A stretch of 64,000 nt of DNA from Xanthoparmelia taractica. Lineage: Eukaryota > Ascomycota > Lecanoromycetes > Lecanorales > Parmeliaceae. Below are positions 58,426-64,000 of the stretch, piece by piece. The notes beneath the pieces were generated by a model, which saw only the letters and a program-made list of their open reading frames with translations, had not been told where the DNA came from and ran no database searches. The stretch's first letter is position 1; every line of letters starts with the position of its first letter. A program made the position numbers and the translations under genes. The stretch covers positions 62,001 to 126,000 of the forward strand of contig JANQBS010000031.1 in assembly GCA_033085395.1 (NCBI GenBank), written 5' to 3'.

Positions 58426-59157
58426 ATGCCTGACGCCTGGGACGACGACTGGATCGCCAAAGGCAATTCGTCAACTGCTAAGGCTGAGCCTGCTCCGAGT
58501 ACCATAAAGATATCCAAAGCAGAGCGACGGGCCAAGCAAGCCGAATTCAATCGTCAGCTATGGGAAGATGCTGAAGCCCCACAAGACAATTTCTTTCTCA
58601 AGTCCCGCGATATCGTACCGCTGAAAACCGAGTTTAAACCTGCTGTGAAGGTCTTGAGCAGGAAGCCGGAGAAGAAGACTCTACTTGGTCCGGATGGAAT
58701 CGATCAGCTGAACATTGATGACGACGATGAAAGCGAAGATGAGAATAAGAAGCATGAGTTGACCGCCGAAGAACGGCGGGAGAAAGCTCAGAGGGAGCTG
58801 GAAGAGAAGCAGAAGAAGTACGAGGAGGTTAAGCAAAGGCTATTTGGCAGTGATCAGTCGCCAAGTACCAATGCTCCATCTAGCTCAAAGAAGAACAACT
58901 CGAAGAACAGTTCTCCCTCCCGGAACCAAAACTGGAACAGGAATAGCAGAGACAGTCGACCTTCATCATCTTCGAGCAACAAAGCTGGCAGATTATATGA
59001 TCCTAATGAAACTGGCAAGCCGGGCGTTTCATCAGTCTTAAGGAAAGAGACAAAAGCAGAGCAGGATGAAGTACGGCCTATCAGATCACCGCGAGCCCCA
59101 GATACTAGCGGCAGAGGGGGGTTTGGATTCGCTCCGCGAGGCGGCAAACCTGCTTGA
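58426..59157 (+). CDS. SUZ-domain RNA-binding protein
   Basis: A single exon of 243 residues. It starts MPDAWDDDWI, and a basic helix (KAERRAKQAEFNRQLWEDAE) follows. The SUZ-type segment is LKTEFKPAVKVLSRKP and, after an acidic linker (DDDDESEDENKK), the long helix ELTAEERREKAQRELEEKQKKYEEVKQRLFG. The rest is Ser/Asn-rich with RGGFGFAPRGGKPA at the end, an RGG-like tail. SUZ domains bind RNA and are found in SZRD1-like and R3H/SUZ proteins; the cellular role in fungi is not established to my knowledge. It is highly charged and probably cytoplasmic. Confidence 0.75.
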   Translation: MPDAWDDDWIAKGNSSTAKAEPAPSTIKISKAERRAKQAEFNRQLWEDAEAPQDNFFLKSRDIVPLKTEFKPAVKVLSRKPEKKTLLGPDGIDQLNIDDDDESEDENKKHELTAEERREKAQRELEEKQKKYEEVKQRLFGSDQSPSTNAPSSSKKNNSKNSSPSRNQNWNRNSRDSRPSSSSSNKAGRLYDPNETGKPGVSSVLRKETKAEQDEVRPIRSPRAPDTSGRGGFGFAPRGGKPA

Positions 59158-59672
59158 GCGGCTTCCATCGCCTATGCGAGTGACATCTTTCGTCATCTTA
59201 GGACCCTCGATGAACACTCTTAGGACTTTTCTCAACGCTTATGAATATCATGCAAACAAGGAAAACGATCCACTTGGACCAGTCTTTGAGGCGAGGTAAG
59301 ACGAAAGCTTCAGAATAGACATGAACACGGTGGGCTGCTGGGCGTCCTTCAAAATGACAACGGAGTTCCTCCCAAGCAAACCCACTGCTTGCCCTGGCGC
59401 TCAGTACGATAATTTCGACTAGCCAATTTGTAGGCGCGCGGTCACTCGTCATCCCAAGCCGAGTCGCGTCACGCCAAAACAGCTGGAATGCTGCAAGATA
59501 TATTATTCAGGACTTATAAAGAGCCAATTCCACTTCTGTAATTAGCAGGCCAACAAATTCTCCTCACATAACCGCTCACTTTGATTCTCCACGAAGGCTG
59601 CACATCAATAGCCAGAAACTCAGCCTATATCTAAAACCGTCATCACTACATCGACCTTCACAACCCACAACC
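59158..59672. other. intergenic with promoter of the small secreted protein gene
   Basis: A TATAAAG box at 59515-59521 is 152 bp upstream of the ATG at 59673. The rest is the 3' flank of the SUZ gene; a plus-strand frame at 59066-59299 overlaps it and is not supported. Confidence 0.5.
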
Positions 59673-60155
59673 ATGCATCTATCCACCCTCCTCCCTCTCG
59701 CCGCAACCGCACTCCTCGCCTCCGCCACCCCCGCCCTCTTCCCACCCTTATCCTCCCTCTTCCCCTCTCTCTTCCCCGCCAACCCAGTTGGGTCTATCGT
59801 CTCCACCGCCCTCGCCACGGCGCCCATCCCCTCGGCCGTCGTCCCCGTCGTCTCCTCCGCAGTCGCAGCCGCCCCAGCGGTCCTCAACAACGCTAGTACG
59901 GACTCGATCCCCGGCCTCGACATCCCACCCACCGAGCTCTACAATAATATCTTGGCTGCCATCGCTATCCTCGATGTCGTCTTGACTCTGTTGAACGCGA
60001 CCGGATTGGCCGACGTCCAGATTGTAAAGAGTCGCGATTTGCCCCTGCCGATCTCGGACATTGTGGAGCTGGAGGGTGGTGGTGGAATGGCGGCTACGAT
60101 CAAGGTTTTCTTGGGAGAGGCGATCTCTTTGCTTAGCACTGAGGGTGACGTTTAG
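59673..60155 (+). CDS. small secreted protein, hydrophobic, no cysteine
   Basis: A single exon of 160 residues. Residues 1-19 (MHLSTLLPLAATALLASAT) are a clear signal peptide. The mature part is dominated by Ala, Val, Pro, Leu and Ser (for example PPLSSLFPSLFPANP and SAVVPVVSSAVAAAPAV), followed by a helical region (NILAAIAILDVVLTLLN) and a polar segment with DLPLPISDIVELEGGGG. There is one N-x-S/T site (NNAS). The absence of Cys argues against a classical hydrophobin. I know of no matching family; cell-wall or secreted surface protein is the likeliest role by composition. Synonymous use is strongly C-ending, which fits high expression. A TATAAAG motif lies 152 bp upstream. Confidence 0.7.
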   Translation: MHLSTLLPLAATALLASATPALFPPLSSLFPSLFPANPVGSIVSTALATAPIPSAVVPVVSSAVAAAPAVLNNASTDSIPGLDIPPTELYNNILAAIAILDVVLTLLNATGLADVQIVKSRDLPLPISDIVELEGGGGMAATIKVFLGEAISLLSTEGDV

Positions 60156-60709
60156 GTTTGTGCAGTTCTTGGGGAGCGGATTAGGGGTTGAGCATGCTTT
60201 CGGATTGGTGCTTTACATCCCACCTTGAAGACTTTTGAAAAATTTCTTTGTTCACTTCTGCGGAGAGTGTAATGGATTGTTGGGTTTGCCCAGGTTCAGT
60301 GTGATTGGAATAGCTGGCATTGGCTTAGTATCGGTATTGTGAGAAGGGTCAAGGGGCTCATGATGCTTGGAATGTTTCTGGGCTGCTTGTCGACCTAACG
60401 ATAGCTGCAATGAATCAAATTCCTTGTTCAGCTCCTCAAGTCTGTACCTTGGTTGTAATGTATGCAGGCTATCTTGTGGAAATGATGAGGTGGAGGATTC
60501 AGGAAATGAGGAGACGTGTGAGAACACGCAGGTCTGACAATGATGGTGGCGATTTCAGTCACCCACAGATATCTCGCTCACTCAACCCGGATATAGTCAT
60601 TCAATCCATTCATTTCACCTTGGATACGAGAGGCCAAAACACCTGCAATGCACGCTCGCTAAATATCTATGGCATCTTCGTAATCCAAAGGTGCCATCAA
60701 TCATCTTTG
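60156..60709. other. intergenic, nothing supported
   Basis: 3' flanks of two convergent genes. Frames at 60410-60982 (plus) and 60527-60252 (minus) overlap each other or the NAR1 gene and show no domain. Confidence 0.5.
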
Positions 60710-62525
60710 CTACCAATTGCCTGCCAGCTCCACCACTCGCTCATTTCCCGCGCCTCCAACTTTGCCCACATCGCTTTCTACCTTGCGATAGCTTGTCGTG
60801 ACCAGTTTCTGCAAATCAATACCGGTCGTCTGCGCCCAATGCTCCAGTACCTGCCTTACGCCAGTGATATCGATACCATCGATCGTGTCCTTTCCCTCCA
60901 CTATTTCGCTTCTTTCGTCGCCGTTGCCGTTAATATTCATAATATCATCTCTCTCATTCTCGGATTCACTGTCGGACATTGAGAAGTATGCTTCGTCGAC
61001 TCTGCCCAGCCACTCCTTCTGACTCATGGCAGTTTCGGGTTTCTTGGGTACATCCTCAACCTTGATCTGTCCTCCTCCGTTCGTGCATCCACCTGGACAA
61101 GCCATCACTTCCACGTAGGCGTAATCCATGCCTGTTGTTCCTCCTCCTCCAGCAACAGTGCCAGCTCTCGCACCGACCCGCCCGCCTGGTAGCCTGCTCT
61201 TTTTCTGGGGCTTGAGCTTCCGCACCAAATTCTGTATGTTTCGGAAGCCGTAATAGCGCGCTGCTTTGAAAATGGGCTGTTCTTGGTTGGGAGAGGTGAT
61301 GGCGTATTCGACGACATCGGCGTTGCGGCCACGCGTGGTTGTCACGGTGTTAGAGGGGTTGAGGGCGAGTTGAGTTTGGAGGATGTGATGGAGGTAGCCT
61401 CCTGAGGTGCCGGCTTCGGAAGGCTGCTTTCGGTGGAATCTGGGGAAGAGGAAGGAGGAGAGCGTGGGATCGGGGAAGGCGGTTTGGGGGATTGGGGCGC
61501 GAGGTAGAGAAGGGAAGCTGATCCCGCGGGTATCAGCCAGCATTAAGACTTCGCGAGCTGTGATGACGCAGTCAACATCGCGAACTGGCTGGAGCGGAGC
61601 AGTAGTAGACGGAGGCCGCCAGTAGATGTCTGTAAGCTCTTCGCGGGAGGCTTCGAGCTTCTTGTCAAAACACGGCATTACTGAGACGTGCCATATCTGA
61701 CCCGGGCGTATATTGAGACGTTTTGAAAGGATGGTTTTGAGGAGGGTGCCGGTGAGCGCTTGTGGGGATTTTAAGCGTGAGAGGTGCGGGAGGACGTGTG
61801 GGTGGGTCTTTTCGGCGTAGCAAATCCATCCTGGACAAGCTGAGCTAAGTAAAGGCCTTTTGGGTGTTGTGGTTGAGGCGCCCTCGTCATTGGAAGCCGC
61901 TTGGCGACCAGGCGTTTGCAATGACTCCATCATCTCTTCTGCTCCCAAAACCAAACTTGCTTCTCGCATGGCGTTCGTGTCAACGATCCAGGTGAAGCCA
62001 TTGCCATATTTCCCCCCAGTCGAAAGTCCTTGTGGGCCACCCAACAGCTGGTCGATCATCCATCCAGCTTCTGCCTCCGAAACACCGTAGGTCGCGGCCA
62101 AACTCGCTCGCACCTGTGGGCTGACGCTGGCGACAAAGACCTTGCCTTCCTGTTGATTTATTCCATATTCACTGCCGATTTTGGAAAGATCGATTGAGTG
62201 TTGCGAGTCTAGTGCATTGAGTACTTCGGAATGGGATTGAAGTGATATCAACACAGCTTCTGCAGAAGTGACGCATCCTGAGCATGCTAGACAGTCTGTT
62301 AAAGATATCTGGGCTGGTGCAGCACTTTGGCTTTGAAGCTTGTCTTCCGTTGTTACTTCGTAAGCCTATGACCTACTCATTAACAGGGGACAGGGAAATT
62401 AGTGAAGGCGGACATACATTGAACTCTTCAGGTGCTTGTTTCGGGAGTGTCTCCACAGGTTTGATGCATGCTACACCTGGTGAAATAAAATCATTTAGAT
62501 CATCAGTGGATAGAATTGCCGACAT
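60710..62525 (-). CDS. NAR1: cytosolic Fe-S cluster assembly factor NAR1
   Basis: Two exons, 62525-62418 and 62365-60710, give 587 residues; the 52-nt intron uses GTATGT and an acceptor at GTCATAG, restoring EEFNAYEVTTEDK. The N-terminal cluster ligands are a Cys in GVACIKP and the DCLACSGCVTSAEA motif. The Fe-hydrogenase-like core has SACPGWICYAEKTHP, SVMPCFDKK and ACPGGCTNGGGQ, providing the second cluster site. Insertions of low complexity (PGRQAASNDEGASTT, GGGGTT) are fungus-typical. The C-terminus ends with VVELAGNW, the Trp-terminal tail used by CIA clients. NAR1 couples early cytosolic Fe-S assembly to the CIA targeting complex and has no hydrogenase activity. Confidence 0.93.
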
Positions 62526-62994
62526 ACTGTTGTACCTTGAACTGGCAAAGAGGAGGTGGCGATGAAGACATTGTTGAGCAGAAGGTGTTTGCCATCGCCA
62601 GATACACCGAAGTTTTACCGGTGGTGGCAATCACAAAATTATATACCTTACTCTAGAGTGTTTAGGTCTCACGTACTACCCGCTCGCTGGTGATACTCGA
62701 CGCAAAAAAATGACAACAATTTGGGGCTCTTCCAGTTACAAAAGTTGCATCTTCTTGGCAAACCACCCTTTGACATTCAGGTATTTTGAACAGCTTCTGC
62801 TCTATGCATAACTTCGCTACAGCTTCTCACACAGTCAGTCAAAGCTCCTATTCCCAGCTCAACATCCATATCTTCGTACATACATTTGGTTTGAAGACAC
62901 TTTGAATTACGACGTGTCGCCTGAGAATGTGCTCGGCAATGTCCTTGATGAGACATTCTTGGGTACATACACGAAGCTTAGCTGGAAAACCACA
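62526..62994. other. intergenic, NAR1 promoter
   Basis: The NAR1 start and the 3' end of the right-edge gene face the same way. No other gene or element is seen. Confidence 0.5.
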
Positions 62995-64000
62995 TCACAG
63001 AACCTCCAATACATTTCGAAGTGTGGATACAATGCTCTCCTGGAACTCAAGTGAGTCATCAAATTCCTCGTCTGCTGAGCTATTGGATTGTGTCTCAGCA
63101 TGTAAGCAATCCATCACGAGCTTGCTGTAAACATTACCCATGCAGAACTCAAGTTCAGCTCTAATGCTGCCGCTCCCTCGCTCTTCCAAAAACCTCTGCT
63201 TCTCTTTTACCATCGAATAGTACTCTGCCTTATCCTTAGGTGCGAGTATCGCTAAAGAAGACAGCATAGATGAGACAAGACAAACCCTCTCGTCCGATTG
63301 ACTACGTAGCCGTTGCAGTAATATTGTCTGCAGAGGCAACCAGAAAGCCACTTCAAGTAGGACACAGCCAAGGCTATACACATCAAACCTCTTGTTAGAG
63401 GAAGCCCTTCCTTGGCCTAGAGATCTCGGATGCCGATACAAATCGAAGTCCAGCTGTGACGACGGGGCCTCCGTGGTTTCGAGCGGATTATCTGCTCTTG
63501 CGTATTCGTAGCCACCAAGATAGGCCGATGATAGATCGTCCATACTATTCCATTGCTCCGTGCCAGATTTGAAGACCAGGATGTTGTCCGTTCGTATGCC
63601 TTTGTGCAGCCAGCCGGCTGTATGGAGTTGGAGGACTGTTTCTGCCATTGCTATGGCGATGCTTAAACGGTTGTTAAGGCTCGGACGTTGAGATGCTTGG
63701 CATAGGAGTTCGTTTAATGACAACATGGAAAAAGTGCTACTCAAAGCATTTGGAGGGCTGAATAAATAGCCGTAACGACCGGACTTAGGTACTTTAAGAA
63801 AGCCAAAGCACCTCAGAGAGTGAAAGGCAGGGCTTTTCATTTCGCTAAGAAACGCTGCGACTTTTATGATGCGATGCTTCAGCTTTGACTCAATGGCGCT
63901 TGCAACTTCCTTCCACTCCACGATAACGGGCCTCCCATCATACTGTGTGACTTCTCGGGAACTTTCCGCCGAGATGTGACCCTTACGGAGCAAAAGCAGA
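62995..64000 (-). CDS. fungal pseudokinase-like protein, C-terminal part (runs off the right edge)
   Basis: The frame is open from the window edge to a stop at 62995, about 335 residues, so the N-terminus is missing. It has the fold of a protein kinase with altered motifs: VIVEWKEV (strand with a Lys), a catalytic-loop equivalent LHKGIRTDNILVF in which the Asp of HRD is replaced by Gly, and no DFG. YSLGCVLLEVAFWLPL corresponds to the F-helix (D-x-x-S-x-G). The pattern matches the C-terminal kinase-like domain of fungal proteins often carrying an N-terminal HeLo/prion-inhibition-like domain. Function in fungi is thought to be cell-fate or incompatibility signalling; here inferred only. Confidence 0.7.
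   Translation of the reverse strand, partial: LLLLRKGHISAESSREVTQYDGRPVIVEWKEVASAIESKLKHRIIKVAAFLSEMKSPAFHSLRCFGFLKVPKSGRYGYLFSPPNALSSTFSMLSLNELLCQASQRPSLNNRLSIAIAMAETVLQLHTAGWLHKGIRTDNILVFKSGTEQWNSMDDLSSAYLGGYEYARADNPLETTEAPSSQLDFDLYRHPRSLGQGRASSNKRFDVYSLGCVLLEVAFWLPLQTILLQRLRSQSDERVCLVSSMLSSLAILAPKDKAEYYSMVKEKQRFLEERGSGSIRAELEFCMGNVYSKLVMDCLHAETQSNSSADEEFDDSLEFQESIVSTLRNVLEVL

Noticed and set aside
1..64000. CRISPR arrays, operons, ribosome binding sites, bacterial insertion sequences
   Set aside because: Spliced eukaryotic genes throughout; no regularly spaced repeats of the CRISPR type were seen.

Overview
The window reads as nuclear DNA of a filamentous ascomycete (Pezizomycotina, most like a Leotiomycete; the rank below class is inference). 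Genes are intron-poor, with introns of about 46-90 nt that usually carry a CTAAC/CTGAC-like branch site and GT-AG ends. The products are eukaryotic, several are specific to filamentous fungi (COT-1-type NDR kinase, fungal STAND-type ankyrin protein, Zn2Cys6 regulator), and one AT-rich island carries the CpA/TpG-depleted signature of repeat-induced point mutation (RIP).

Layout. 1-11.5 kb is a core block: the start of an unidentified gene (minus), GPN1 GTPase (minus), a CWF19-type splicing/debranching factor, a Zn2Cys6 transcription factor and a D-2-hydroxyacid dehydrogenase. 11.5-24.3 kb is gene-poor accessory DNA holding decayed coding relics, a coiled-coil relic, a Tc1-like transposase relic and one intact gene for a small secreted cysteine-rich protein (20687-21028) behind a TATA box and a duplicated promoter block. 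A formamidopyrimidine-DNA glycosylase follows (24.4-26.0 kb, minus). 26-32 kb is a second accessory block: the AT-rich RIP island with a probable solo LTR, a TA-flanked inverted-repeat element of about 1 kb, and a 5'-truncated, frameshifted deaminase pseudogene.

32.4-39.2 kb holds an endonuclease/exonuclease/phosphatase protein, a single-pass membrane protein, a large STAND-type ankyrin protein and a broken GNAT acetyltransferase. From 40 to 64 kb the window is dense core genome: MIX23, the NatA subunit NAA15, a cation diffusion facilitator that is broken in this sequence, TIM54, the COT-1/NDR kinase, tubulin cofactor E, SF3A2, a small acidic protein, a SUZ-domain protein, a small secreted protein, NAR1, and a pseudokinase-like gene running off the right edge.

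The core genes do not form one pathway. They serve RNA polymerase II/GPN function, pre-mRNA splicing (CWF19, SF3A2), mitochondrial import (TIM54, MIX23), cytosolic Fe-S assembly (NAR1), tubulin folding, N-terminal acetylation and polarity signalling. I found no convincing new multi-gene system. The best leads are the secreted cysteine-rich protein with its duplicated promoter block, the RIP island with its elements, the double-lesioned transporter, and the relic tract at 13.5-18.5 kb.
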